From positions 1 to 42,968 of the forward strand of contig NZ_NHSJ01000109.1 in NCBI RefSeq assembly GCF_002937075.1: a stretch of 42,968 nt of DNA, written 5' to 3'. The stretch is from Rhodoblastus sphagnicola (GTDB lineage: Bacteria; Pseudomonadota; Alphaproteobacteria; Rhizobiales; Beijerinckiaceae). The notes under the pieces were generated by a model. The model worked only from the letters and a program-made list of their open reading frames with translations. It was not told the DNA's origin and ran no database searches. Position 1 is the stretch's first letter, and each line of letters starts with the position of its first letter. The translations under genes were made by a program, and so were the position numbers. Below are positions 28,301 through 33,862 of this stretch, one piece after another.

Positions 28301-29341
28301 GCTGCCGGCCGCGATCACCGGCGCGATCTCGCTGCCATTGGTGGTCGAGAACTGGTTGGCGTCGGTGCTATACCCCTTGCGCAAAATGAAGTTATCGCCC
28401 GCCGCCAGTATCGTCTGGCCCTTCGGCGTGGCGATGGCGCCGGCATTGCTGACCTCGCTGCCGATCATCAGCACATAGCCGCCGCCCGACGTTACCGAAG
28501 TCGGCGCAGTCGTGGAGATCGAGGCGCCGGCCTCGACCACCACCTTGCCGCCGGCCGCCGTGAAGCTTGGTGTGTAGCTGTTGCCGGTTTGCGTGGAATA
28601 AATGCCAGTGTTGCGGAACTGGGTGTCGCTGATATCGGCGGTCGAGGCGATCAGCGAGCCGACATTGATCTGGCTGCCGCCGCCGAAGATGACGCCGCTC
28701 TGGTTGATCACATAGACATGGCCGTCGGCCTTGATGTCGCCGAGGATCTGACTCGGCGCGGTCGCGCCATTGACGCGGTTGAGCGCGACCCAATTGGCGT
28801 TGCCCTGCTGATCAAAGGTCAGCGTGGTGCGGGCGCCGACATTGAAGCTGGTCCAGTTCAGGATCGCCTGCTGGCCGGTCTGGCGGATATTGACCTGGGT
28901 CCGCCCTGCGCCATCGACGCCCTGCGTCGGCGCATTGGCGCCACTCCAGCCCGCCGGCGGGTTCGGCAACAGACCACCGGCGGCCAAGCCGTTCGGGATC
29001 GCCGCCGGCGCCGTCAACGATGTCTGCCGCCCGGTTGCCGCAGCGCGCGCCGCCGCCTGCATAGCCTGCATGTCCTGGACAGCGCGTGCGGCGCGCGCCA
29101 GCGAATCCTGCGTCTGCTTAGCCACGCCCGCGGCCTGCTGCGCCCCTTGCGCCGCGGCGTCCGAGGCGACGTTAGGCGCCGAAACCGCGAAGCCGCCACC
29201 GTTCAGCGAACGGGCGTGGGCCGGCGCGGCCAACATCAAAGACAGCGCGCTCACCCCCGCCAGCAATGCCGGACGGCCATATCGATGGGAGAAAGACCAA
29301 CAGGAGAACGAAGAAGGCGTCGAACCGGCATGAACGGACAT
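16325..29341 (-). CDS. Giant filamentous hemagglutinin (TPS-domain, DUF3739), 4,338 aa
   Basis: One uninterrupted 13-kb frame. It has an extended signal peptide (cleavage probably after PAHA, residue ~43) and an Ala/Gln-rich helix at ~60-104. A haemagglutination-activity/TPS domain spans ~140-270, with VNIRQTGQQAILNWTSFNVG, TFDQQGNANWVALNRV, APSQILGDIKADG and INQSGVIFGGGSQINVGSL. Thousands of residues of beta-helix repeats follow. The C-terminal ~600 residues match the DUF3739 filamentous hemagglutinin family (YGGAGVRTQKGGDIQ, SPGGRTIIGIEG, TTFGGDIIAWSAEGDINAGRGSKT). It is predicted to be secreted by two-partner secretion as a surface fibre for adhesion or biofilm. The mature protein has just two cysteine pairs (2171/2176 and 3154/3158). 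The ATG at 29341 follows GAAAGAGC. It is the last gene of a STN-FecI-FecR module. Confidence 0.88.
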   Translation of the reverse strand: MSVHAGSTPSSFSCWSFSHRYGRPALLAGVSALSLMLAAPAHARSLNGGGFAVSAPNVASDAAAQGAQQAAGVAKQTQDSLARAARAVQDMQAMQAAARAAATGRQTSLTAPAAIPNGLAAGGLLPNPPAGWSGANAPTQGVDGAGRTQVNIRQTGQQAILNWTSFNVGARTTLTFDQQGNANWVALNRVNGATAPSQILGDIKADGHVYVINQSGVIFGGGSQINVGSLIASTADISDTQFRNTGIYSTQTGNSYTPSFTAAGGKVVVEAGASISTTAPTSVTSGGGYVLMIGSEVSNAGAIATPKGQTILAAGDNFILRKGYSTDANQFSTTNGSEIAPVIAAGSAAGRVTNTGIVLSQQGDITLAGRGVTQDGVLLSTTSVNQRGSIHLLNAASDAGGSVTMTGKSLSWIVPELESSDTALNAQRDALIAASGLNPLAAQFDNLSRLTDRRDQSRVEIVTGGLVNFQNGSLTVAQGGQVAVSAGARVFAETGSIIDVSGVQGAVRPMSANQVEVNVQGSELRDSPVNRDSGALIGKNVWIDIRDLTFVAAGTGGYAGERYYTKGGLLEIGGYLGKTGHTIGEWAAVGGSITLSAPQVVAQQGAKFDISGGSVSYQGGWILSTVLIGSDGRRYTFDNAPADMKVVAAGGGFVRTHRIQGKVADALTEVWTNPLDRGATARWEDGYTVGRDAGRLNLSTPTSVFEADIIANVVTGERQSSARATGVADGYKQAQNAAPLAGALGLARYDATPNQVAAYGSDVRFSDVADISAGLSATNLLPSVRTNTAWFDADRINAAHLGGLDIGTSDTITIDRPITLAAGGKINLNAAVVDIKADVTARGGSLVIDNVLAGAASGGRGAYAALLKNGLSSITLYDGATLDLRGLWVNAALESEDEPKQAFINGGSVTLRSTHDVTLQAGSVIDVSSGAAILATGKTKGGIGGNVTLIADQQNSTVTANGLLTLDGTIRAYGVSGGGTLKLESGTAIAIGGKVLATDGVLGAGETAPADLVLAQDYQVKAGEVLPASYSYQATWFQPGDTVTGGKPVVDKVTLAADWTPPLTSNPYFTYLIETGADKKGPHYNISHWSTVVIPAGTVVSIDPYYINSLYLYTLPAAVFPNGLPSSVPFTRTAAAGTLAPSDGTIAAGTLIAAGTVVQRAMAVKEILQVDASLLQSGFSSYDINGRQGVVVAAGARLDVAMPIYRLTDAAFSVATGEDPSRALSVWTPPEWTEDASKSSLTQRGGASLTLRSNVGEGTLTVASGPISIQAGASIRVDTGQSISLQAKDFTIDGALTAPGGTISLTQAAASLNQSTGDNKAGLIWIGDDAVLDVAARAVTATNARGERYGVVGNGGSILIGGAVDWETTGESFTPNAFAVIRPGARLDASGASAVLDIPGSGLAKTSTPLEVASNGGSIVIKSSNGLYLDGTLRAAGGGANAAGGTLALALEAPNYLSLSTSGDVLRHRELVIANVQGDSAIAGAGSMVEAKAGLVTGTARLGVDRIKAGGFGTLSLLSDGLISFDGDVTLAMNQSLSLYAGAYALGANAGVDSRVSLAAPYVRLAGVTRPGKDTYTLPTVRWDEGYGAPSQQSGSAVFSVAADLIDIRDRVVFGVHKSINTQAESYTLDRRGFALVDLLSRGDVRMLGGAQTRGALLQTPGNITVTAAQIYPASRATGTITAGYIAGSAAKLLVGSVLNIQRYGDTDPDAPYSAFGLLTLAADTINQGGVVRAPFGGIVLGSLSSGSVPQADTIHLLPGSITSVSGVGLVMPYGGTVDGVSYTYNGATVAASSPAITLNGLHIDADAGSLIDLSGGGELTGAGFVSGRGGSVNILTTPLVNANPGYSYSAKGNQVYAIVPSSSVSYAPAVQEAGYGLPAVGRQITIPEGVPGLAAGAYTLMPATYALLPGAYRVELGSTVSPAVTGVAATGSGSYIVSAYLSVANTAIRSSLPNRVIITAADQVRKHSSFNETTYDAYVLANAETNSVARGWMTVDAGGLTMLLDKARVGDDRMQLLFDGALRIRAEAGSDGYSGAVSITGISEILATGQGATAGMVAASVSADELSKLDAPRLNLNDGYFGDIVLRSGARLSAAEIVFNSRGRSWRQERGAITIEEGATISTIGRGSPGNDTSAPYVVDTGMLIVSNGVVTLLRGGTESANVDITIGACVTAACNRTTTIASEGAIGVMTAGAVTVADNVSYGTRNLVLGLSAINLGSDASIATAAAAGRLPTGLTLNQAVLARLLAGNTAIGAPALETLALTAHDAVNVFGDVTLDASTLGRLVLATPAIYGYGAAGSTATIRAGEFVWTGSSSAPGAAMADRLGDGALNIVANRVVFGYGPNTQPSTTIVDNRIALGFAAVNITAASSVTSTNKSTLGVYARQGAYDAVTGYQHSGGNLTITTPLFTGAAGSVNTITAGGAIRIAGTGGAAASVDELGATLKLTGANVLIDSSVVLPSGRLELTAAGDIVLGDNSRLDLSGRAVVLFDVTKYSWGGDLVMSSSAGNITQAAGSVIDLSAQYNSGGTATVTALGAGAGHVDLAGAFRGGATGFYDAGGTYVPYDAAELDVYAQTLADFAGLNARLNAGELFGARRFQIKQGSLVVGNEVKAREVEITLDGGSLTVNGAIDASGFQVGTIRLAAMGDLTINGTLDAHGTGMRFDSYGKIIESPNRAIVDLTTRMGTLTIGGNAAFDLRAGANVAFGAGTYLNDGVARGTLTLNAPRLGGSGVAAGARGIDGANDVAVNVQGTPLIRGAKTIAVNAFRIYDDAPLAAAPDVTGYKPQEITQSYVADLDSDSVAFINAALANTSLSARLAGLGSYHLRPGVDIVSKVSADNPNGDLTVAGDLDLSGYRYGPNADRNVNSATYGFGEPGAFNIRAVGNLNIHGSINDGFAPPPSTPDDVKGWLLEEGVVPYGGDLVLATAVTLETGTVFKAGVTLNYDLPAYFGTERTGATSLPSGTVLPVRATLASSLALSAGTVVQATIYNADGSVAYAAGMVLPNAVTLSAGMQLGAGTVLKSAASFAALVWPKGAPLPVDMTSTAQMTLAAGSLIPAQTNVKLVGGQAVDLRGTTGGIQGRNWALASMLAAGAKSSDLTLVAGADLGSANVRARNALGKGDIILADTHYVARYASGGDLLNLNQAGAEALCAVVCGDYHFTVNDLIGKSEAQIATLLGGSWAETVDYYGMPADFWNPAKGNIELGLTQKGLDALMTALGGYLPDGITDPSALLHKTRLEVATLYGDPSYSWDDMIGQYPSNFADPAQNNLGPITLPATTTVVAPSFSVVRTGAGDLSLVAAGSIKMQSLYGVYTAGTATAVDPSYNLARSVTADGTLLGSANADYATAALASYQAWYPDHGGNVLIAAGGDLIGDIYGQSYRASPSSVLTGNWLWRQGSGTAAVDDTIETSWWINFGAYVPKKTNSTNYDIPDLVGFTGIGALGGGNITIRVGGNAGAITQRNSTGGETSGVDRSQGLVVAVGSTGRVGADGSLTLTGGGDIDMRIAGALNPNLAITTDSSAQKQALGGSLINLRGTLSVAAASIGGIDLIYGLRDSYDTRGADPYEATQSLATSGITVAPGDATVYLQTLGDLVLGGAGDPGRSVTPSNSAFSVGGVDYASGGGSWFTLWTDHTAINLVSAGGNLTPTTSTSDSGAHSGAGNNNSDQNTTDGWFTYPSILRAAALGGSIYYGIDALPLMRYSGDSAVYPTITLAPSATGSLEMLAQDSIYAGHYAFSLSGAGTELPTPFNPAFAGYENDVYGNIKLIVTNASPNGIRDVNTGGPISGSLFVFGPNDAKIALDRADDADPVRFYAGEGDIVGLVTGETVTFLSGKTWLNASAPVVVRAGRDIVAAGLAPGVTVAGAAAINGYSHGNLIVHSDANDVSIFSAGRDILYANIDIAGPGALEISAGRNLYQAAKGAITSLGAIASGDTRPGASIAILAGVGEAGPDYENLAALYLDPSRLAVAGVPLADQPGKVAKTYEKELAAWLKDRYGFDGTEAEALAYFGALAPERQRIFLRQVYFAELTASGREYNDSASTRYGSYLRGRNAIAALFPDRDGNGQPVMRAGDITMYGGAGVRTQKGGDIQMLSPGGRTIIGIEGQAPPASAGLVTLGQGDIQLYSKGSILLGLSRIMTTFGGDIIAWSAEGDINAGRGSKTTVVYTPPRRVYDSYGNVSLSPQAPSSGAGIATLNPIPEVKAGDVDLIAPLGAIDAGEAGIRVSGNLNLAALQILNAANIQVQGKSTGVPTVQAPNISASLAASNATAATQQTAAPNAGSGNDRPSVIIVEVLGYGGGDGEPRQQEDKRRNDRERQTYNQNSAVQFVAFGAKQ

Positions 29342-29510
29342 CGATTTGCTCTTTCGGCGAAAAACACGGGCGCATCGAGTGGCGCCTCCGGCTGCCCGGA
29401 GCACCGATCGGATGCCTCTCACCGGTATGACGAACCAGCCATGCCGCGAACGAAATGCTTATTCGAAGATTTTTTGAGAGATGCCCGCTGTCGATCCGGC
29501 CTCGCGCCGT

Positions 29511-30491
29511 TCAAGAACTCAAGACCACAACGCCTCCCGGCAGCCTTGTGACGTTCGCATGAAAAACCAGCTGGATCTGTGTGATGACATCCTCGAGCCG
29601 GTCGAGCTTAAAGCGCGCGGTCACCGGGCGTTTCGCCAGGCTGGCATTCGCCACGATGATCTTGCCGGGCCAGTAGCGATTGACTTCATCGACGACCCGG
29701 CCAAGCGGTTCGTCATGAAAGGCGAGGATACCCTGCCGCCAAGCCGTCACGCTCGCCGGATCGATCTCAACCAACGGACTCAAGCCCTCATCCGTGCAGG
29801 ACACCTGCTGCTTTTGCCGCAGCGTGACAGGCTGCCCACGCTGCTCGACCAGGACAGCGCCGGTCACGCATGTGATACAGACCGAAGACCCATTGCGACG
29901 CATATTGAACATCGCATCCGTCGCCGTGGCGCGCCCGTCGCCGGCCAGCGCGACGATCGATCGAGCCGCATGCGCCGCCGTTGTGATTGTCGCTTCGCCG
30001 GCGATCAGCTCGATCCGCTCGGTGTCGCCGGCCAGCCGTATGTCGATACTGGTTTGGGTGTTGATCTCGATTGTAGCTCCTCCCTCGGTCGTAATCCGCC
30101 GCTGCTGGCCGGTCACGGTCCTGTAGTCGGATGTCAGTTCGGACAGCGACGACCACAGGCCGAGCGGAGGTCGCACGATCAGATAGGCCGCACTCGCGGC
30201 CAGCGCGCCGCCGAGCATGGCCCGACGCCCCATTCGCATGTCCGTTACGGACGACGTTGCGGCAATGGCGTGGCGTTGCCGCGCAACCCTCTCGACAGCT
30301 GGCTTGACGGAATGCCACAGCTTGCCGGCTTCCACGAAAGCCGCCTCGTTCTCGGGACTCTGCGCGCGCCAAAGCGCCAACGCCTGCAATTCCGCCGTGG
30401 TGACCTCGCCCGAGGTCAGACGCGTCAGCCACTCGAAGGCTTCATCCTCCCGCGTATCGATTGCCATCTTCTGATCGTCCGACTCGGTCAT
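29511..30491 (-). CDS. FecR-family anti-sigma factor, module 1
   Basis: A 326-aa protein. The cytoplasmic FecR N-terminal domain (about 17-65, EAFEWLTRLTSGEV, ALWRAQSPENEAAF) would hold the sigma factor. A membrane segment begins with twin arginines (MGRRAMLGGALAASAAYLIV, ~87-106). The periplasmic FecR domain (DYRTVTGQQRRI, ELIAGEATI) and the C-terminal STN-like domain (LGRVVDEVNRYWP, ending VTRLPGGVVVLSS) complete the family. At the position of the family's Gly-Thr step before the FNV segment this protein has Asp192-Ala193 (TATDAMFNM). A CxxC (205-208, CITC) follows. It lies between the sigma gene and the adhesin, 169 bases from the adhesin start. It probably restrains the neighbouring sigma factor until signalled. 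Confidence 0.85.
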   Translation of the reverse strand: MTESDDQKMAIDTREDEAFEWLTRLTSGEVTTAELQALALWRAQSPENEAAFVEAGKLWHSVKPAVERVARQRHAIAATSSVTDMRMGRRAMLGGALAASAAYLIVRPPLGLWSSLSELTSDYRTVTGQQRRITTEGGATIEINTQTSIDIRLAGDTERIELIAGEATITTAAHAARSIVALAGDGRATATDAMFNMRRNGSSVCITCVTGAVLVEQRGQPVTLRQKQQVSCTDEGLSPLVEIDPASVTAWRQGILAFHDEPLGRVVDEVNRYWPGKIIVANASLAKRPVTARFKLDRLEDVITQIQLVFHANVTRLPGGVVVLSS

Positions 30492-30593
30492 TCCGCGAAT
30501 GCGCCGCTCTCGCCGTCTCGCGTCAGGCCGCGATCGCCGCCTGCCCTACTTGTTATGACGATTTCCACAAGCCCGAAGCGAAACATCATGGCG

Positions 30594-31103
30594 CTATTTT
30601 CGCTCCAGACGGCTTTTGCAATGTTGCAGCGCGTATTTCAGCTCGATCTGAACCATCCGCTTCGAAATGCCGAGCCGCTCTGCGATCTTCTGATGCGGCT
30701 CCTGATCGAGCCGCGCTGCGATCAAGATGGCCCGACGACGCTCGGACAGCTCCCAGATCGCGGCTTCGAACATCTTCAAGTCGCGACGCGATTCAAGTTC
30801 TTCCGCCTGGTCGGGCGCTTCATCGACGATATCGTCGAGCACGGCATTGACATCGGACTTGCGCGCCCGGCGCGTTTCGAAACGCTGACGATCCGTCGCG
30901 AGATTGAGCGCCACGCGGGCGAGATAGGCGTCCGGGTTGCGCATCACCGAAACATCGTCAACCCGGTCGAGGCGAAGCCATGTCTCGTGTAAGGTCTCCC
31001 GCGCGAGGTCCTCTGAGCCGAGGCGGCGGGTCAACAGGATCCGAAGCTCATCGTAGCTCTCGACGAGGCGTCGGCGCAGCGTCACCCAGGCCGACTCGGT
31101 CAT
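30594..31103 (-). CDS. FecI-type ECF sigma factor, module 1
   Basis: A 169-aa ECF sigma factor. Region 2 lies at about residues 8-70 (LLTRRLGSEDLARETLHETWLRL, NPDAYLARVALNLATDRQR). Region 4 lies at about 110-165 (LSERRRAILIAARLDQEPHQKIAERLGISKRMVQIELKYALQHC), with the FecI-type helix-turn-helix. It would direct RNA polymerase to a small set of promoters, most simply the adjacent adhesin's. It lies 102 bases upstream of its FecR and 131 bases downstream of the STN gene, all in one direction. It is clearly paralogous to the sigma factor of module 2 (LGS then a WLRL segment, and IAARLDQ, in common). Confidence 0.88.
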   Translation of the reverse strand: MTESAWVTLRRRLVESYDELRILLTRRLGSEDLARETLHETWLRLDRVDDVSVMRNPDAYLARVALNLATDRQRFETRRARKSDVNAVLDDIVDEAPDQAEELESRRDLKMFEAAIWELSERRRAILIAARLDQEPHQKIAERLGISKRMVQIELKYALQHCKSRLERK

Positions 31104-31234
31104 GCGGCTGCCACAAGAACACCTCTGCAGCCGACACCGACAGCCGCAGAGACACTCAGGGCGGAATTTGGCGCACGGCGCGCCGCACCCGCAAGGAAAC
31201 GCCGTTGCTTGTCGGTTGGCATGTCCGCCGCCAT

Positions 31235-31990
31235 TTATCGATTTGCCTGCATTCGATCAACGGAAGCACAATCGCCGGTCAAGTCGGGCGGGCGCGGCGC
31301 GATCACCATGGTGATCGGTTGTGGTAGTTGCGAAGGCGGCGCTTCGCTAACCGTCAGCCGCTCCACCACGGCGACGATCTGCGCGTCCCGCTCGCGGTTG
31401 CCGGTGGAATTCATCAAAGAGCTCGACAAAACCTCGCCGGAAGATCCGACTGTGAATCTGAGCGCAACCTTGTACTGTCCCGGACGGGTCTGCTCAGTTC
31501 TGCAAAGCATGTCGAGGAGACCGGCCTGCACGACTCCCAAAAAATGCCCGAATCTTTCGATCTCCGGCGGTGAACGACCAGGAACGTCGCCGCCCAACGA
31601 GGCTACCTCCTGATGCGGAACGAGCGAAAATGAATCCTGGGTGGTGCGCCAAGCGGTCAAGCCGGTTCCGGCAAGCATCGCTTTCAGCGCCGCCTCGGGC
31701 TTAAATACACCTTGGAGGTTCGCTGAACGACGCCCCGACGTCAGGGACGTCTCATAGAGAACCTGCACATTGCTGGTCGAGCTAAAGGCATCGAGGCCCT
31801 CTTCCAGAGGCTGCGGAACGATGTTGAACGCGACGGCTCCGGCCTTATCCCGTCCGCCCGCTTGTTCCGCCGCAGCTGCGCCCGTCATCGCGAAAACCAC
31901 CGACACGACCGCAACCCACAGGCGCGACGCCGGACAAGCCAAGAGAAAAATCGGCAGTCTCGATTCATCAGCAAGAAGCATAACGACCAC
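31235..31990 (-). CDS. Exported STN-domain protein with TonB_C-like domain, module 1
   Basis: A 251-aa protein. A signal segment (about 22-41, LWVAVVSVVFAMTGAAAAEQ) is followed by an STN (secretin/TonB short N-terminus) domain at ~53-125: FNIVPQPLEEGLDAFSSTSN, LQGVFKPEAALKAMLAGTGL, FSLVP. A second domain (~147-232) resembles TonB C-terminal domains: RTEQTRPGQYKVALRFTVG, SSGEVLSS, and a STGNRERD segment. In FecA-type receptors the STN domain contacts FecR in the periplasm; here it is detached from any barrel. Two cysteines in the mature part (163 and 241) are matched in the paralogue (161, 237). The frame opens with GTG at 31990; an ATG at 31981 is a good alternative. It is the first gene of the module. 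Confidence 0.78.
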   Translation of the reverse strand: MVVMLLADESRLPIFLLACPASRLWVAVVSVVFAMTGAAAAEQAGGRDKAGAVAFNIVPQPLEEGLDAFSSTSNVQVLYETSLTSGRRSANLQGVFKPEAALKAMLAGTGLTAWRTTQDSFSLVPHQEVASLGGDVPGRSPPEIERFGHFLGVVQAGLLDMLCRTEQTRPGQYKVALRFTVGSSGEVLSSSLMNSTGNRERDAQIVAVVERLTVSEAPPSQLPQPITMVIAPRPPDLTGDCASVDRMQANR

Positions 31991-32117
31991 GGCATCTGCC
32001 CGCTGTCCGCCTGATCAGCCAAGGCTTCAGCGCACACAATAGCATACCCTACCTACGACGGTGATCTGGCGCTATCGGACAGAGTTAGTGGCAAAGCGTG
32101 ACAGCTGTGTGGCGCCA

Positions 32118-32133
32118 TGAGATTAACCTGAAC
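32118..32133 (+). repeat. Second copy of the 16-base motif
   Basis: TGAGATTAACCTGAAC differs at one position from the copy at 3870-3885 and lies on the same strand. It is 110 bases upstream of the IS110-type start codon, so it may belong to the left part of that element. Its role is unknown. Confidence 0.4.
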
Positions 32134-32242
32134 CCTATGTTCACCTGGCAAAAGCGATGGCGGCGCGCCGCACAGCATGTCCCTAATCGAGGATTGCGCC
32201 GGGTTGGCCGGCGCCGAGCCTCAGACATGGGGGACGGGCCTG

Positions 32243-32312
32243 ATGAATAAGATCGTTTTCGTGGGACTGGATGCCCATAAGGCGACTATCGCGGTCGCCG
32301 ACTCCGATGCTG
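32243..32312 (+). pseudogene. 5' fragment of an IS110-family transposase
   Basis: The frame starting at 32243 reads MNKIVFVGLDAHKATIAVAD, the characteristic N-terminus of IS110-family transposases, whose Asp in GLDAHK is the first acidic residue of the DEDD catalytic set. After about 23 residues the similarity stops, and a non-homologous stretch runs to a stop near 32410. All later catalytic parts are gone. It marks an old insertion whose right side has been deleted. Confidence 0.65.
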
Positions 32313-32431
32313 TCATGCGGAAAAGCCGCTTATCGTCCTATCCAGATTTCCTGACCCAGATCTCGATCAACGCGATGTCATTAATTCGTAATGCACCGCC
32401 TCTAACGTAAGTGAGATCAGATGGAATTATT

Positions 32432-32447
32432 ATTCAGGATTCTGAAT
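32432..32447. promoter_or_regulatory. Inverted repeat upstream of the module 2 STN gene
   Basis: ATTCAG (32432-32437), GATT, CTGAAT (32442-32447) is a perfect inverted repeat in AT-rich DNA, about 70 bases before the STN gene start. Its position suits an operator or a short hairpin. Such short repeats arise by chance fairly often, so the call is tentative. Confidence 0.3.
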
Positions 32448-32518
32448 GACGCCTCCATCTATATGGGTGCTTTGAAGCCGCAAACTGCTGTCATTAATAG
32501 TAGAGGTGGATAGCAAGA

Positions 32519-33262
32519 GTGCTCAAAACGGACGAGCATCAACTCAAGGCAGATCAGACGATCGGCGCCTATATCTGCGTTTACATATTTTTTTCGTTAT
32601 TTTTTGTCATTTATTTCATGCTGGCGTCGACGATTACGGTTGCCGCCCAGAAGTCAAATGAGATCAAGCAAGCCCACTTCGGTATCCCTGTCCAGTTTGA
32701 CATTCCCGCGCAGCCGCTCGCCGACGCTCTCTATGCTTATAGCTCGGTCACAGGCATCGAAATTCTCGTTCCAGGCGACATGCTGACACGGTTTCGAACT
32801 TCCGCGATCACGGGCATGCTGACTCCCGAAGATGCGCTTCGCATCTTGTTGGCTGGCACATCGCTCGCCCCCCATGGCATCGGCGACGGCTCCATTACCC
32901 TGGTACCCAACGCTTCCGCCGTATCATCGGCGCCGATCCGGGCGCCGCGTTACCCGGAATATTCCGCGGCGCTTCAGTGGGCGGTAACGAAAGCGCTCTG
33001 TCAGTTTCGTGAAACCCGGCCTGGCGGATTCCGGGTTGTGGCGCGGCTCTGGGTTGGACCCGGGGGCGAGGTGACGCGTGTCCAGTTTCTTGGCGCAACG
33101 GGCGACGCGGACCGCGATACGGCGCTGGCCGGCCTGCTGAAACAAGTGGTCGTCGGTCAGCCGCCGCCGGCCGATCTGTCGCAACCCTCGACGGTGTTGG
33201 TGCTGCCACACCAGGCGAAAGAGGAATGCCGCATGATCCGCGGCGCGGGTGCGACGCCATGA
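32519..33262 (+). CDS. Exported STN-domain protein with TonB_C-like domain, module 2
   Basis: A 247-aa paralogue of the module 1 protein. A long hydrophobic N-terminus (about 17-43, VYIFFSLFFVIYFMLAST) acts as signal peptide or anchor. The STN domain is at ~57-130 (FDIPAQPLADALYAYSSVTG, ITGMLTPEDALRILLAGTSL, ITLVP). The TonB_C-like domain is at ~148-230 (FRETRPGGFRVVARLWVGPG, GATGDADRDTAL, PPADLSQPSTVLVLP). Cysteines 161 and 237 match those of the paralogue and could form a disulfide tying the domain's ends together. The GTG start at 32519 has AGAGGTGG about 9 bases upstream. Its stop overlaps the sigma factor start (ATGA), so the two are made together. It probably binds the FecR protein encoded two genes downstream. 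Confidence 0.8.
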   Translation: MLKTDEHQLKADQTIGAYICVYIFFSLFFVIYFMLASTITVAAQKSNEIKQAHFGIPVQFDIPAQPLADALYAYSSVTGIEILVPGDMLTRFRTSAITGMLTPEDALRILLAGTSLAPHGIGDGSITLVPNASAVSSAPIRAPRYPEYSAALQWAVTKALCQFRETRPGGFRVVARLWVGPGGEVTRVQFLGATGDADRDTALAGLLKQVVVGQPPPADLSQPSTVLVLPHQAKEECRMIRGAGATP

Positions 33263-33807
33263 AAGAGACCTCATGGGCGTCGCTACGCGATCTTCTCGTC
33301 GAGCGCTATAGCGAATTCAAATATCGACTTGCGCGTCGTTTAGGCTCGACCGAGCTTGCCGCCGAGGCGTTGCAGGACACCTGGCTGCGTCTGGAGCGCC
33401 CCGGCCATGCCGGCGCCCTCGACCGACCGGATGCATATCTGTTCCGCATTGCGCTCAATGTCGCGGCCGATCATCGCGACGCCGATGGCCGCCAGCTTGC
33501 ATTATCCGAGATCGAGGCGTTGCGTCATCTCGACGATGATGAAATCGATCCCGAGCGCATCGCGGAATCGCGCTCAGAGATCGCCGCGCTTGCGCGGGCC
33601 CTTGATGAGTTGCCGCCGCGGCGCCGGGCGATCTTCATTGCGGCGCGCCTGGATCAGATTCCACACAAGGATATCGCCGCCGCTCATGGTGTTTCCACCC
33701 GAATGGTCGAGCGGGAGCTGAAGCGCGCCCTTGAGCATTGTGGTGAGCGGCTGGGCAGAATTTCTCCGCGACCGTTCGGTTCGCCGCCGCAAGAATCGTC
33801 CTTATAG
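33259..33807 (+). CDS. FecI-type ECF sigma factor, module 2
   Basis: A 182-aa ECF sigma factor. Region 2 shows YRLARRLGSTELAAEALQ and DAYLFRIALNVAADHRD. Region 4 shows LPPRRRAIFIAARLDQIPHK then GVSTRMVERELKRALEHC, the FecI-type DNA-binding helix pair. It overlaps the STN gene by four bases and is followed 55 bases later by its FecR. It differs enough from the module 1 sigma factor in region 4 (STRMVERELKRAL against SKRMVQIELKYAL) that the two may recognise different promoters or cross-talk only partly; this is inference. Confidence 0.88.
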   Translation: MKETSWASLRDLLVERYSEFKYRLARRLGSTELAAEALQDTWLRLERPGHAGALDRPDAYLFRIALNVAADHRDADGRQLALSEIEALRHLDDDEIDPERIAESRSEIAALARALDELPPRRRAIFIAARLDQIPHKDIAAAHGVSTRMVERELKRALEHCGERLGRISPRPFGSPPQESSL

Positions 33808-33862
33808 TAGAGGCGTCGGCGGCCCGGCTCCGTCCGCCCAGACCATCAGCAATCGAGTCACG

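Larger units (their letters stand above)
31991..32518. other. Divergent centre between the two adhesin modules
   Basis: About 530 bases with the promoters of both modules. It contains the repeated motif at 32118-32133, the IS110 remnant from 32243, and an AT-rich end (32380-32510) with a small inverted repeat. No intact gene is supported. Composition changes sharply around 32380, consistent with DNA joined by a past insertion or deletion. Confidence 0.5.

Noticed and set aside
29342-29510. A shared ECF promoter before both adhesins (A-runs plus GAATA, or GTCAT motifs)
   Set aside because: The candidate motifs differ in spacing and in distance to the start codons, so no common promoter could be defended by eye.
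25778-29551. A 1,257-codon plus-strand open frame opposite the first adhesin
   Set aside because: It is Arg/Gly/Asp-rich with no recognisable domain and lies wholly antisense to a well-supported hemagglutinin start. GC-rich codon bias leaves antisense frames open.
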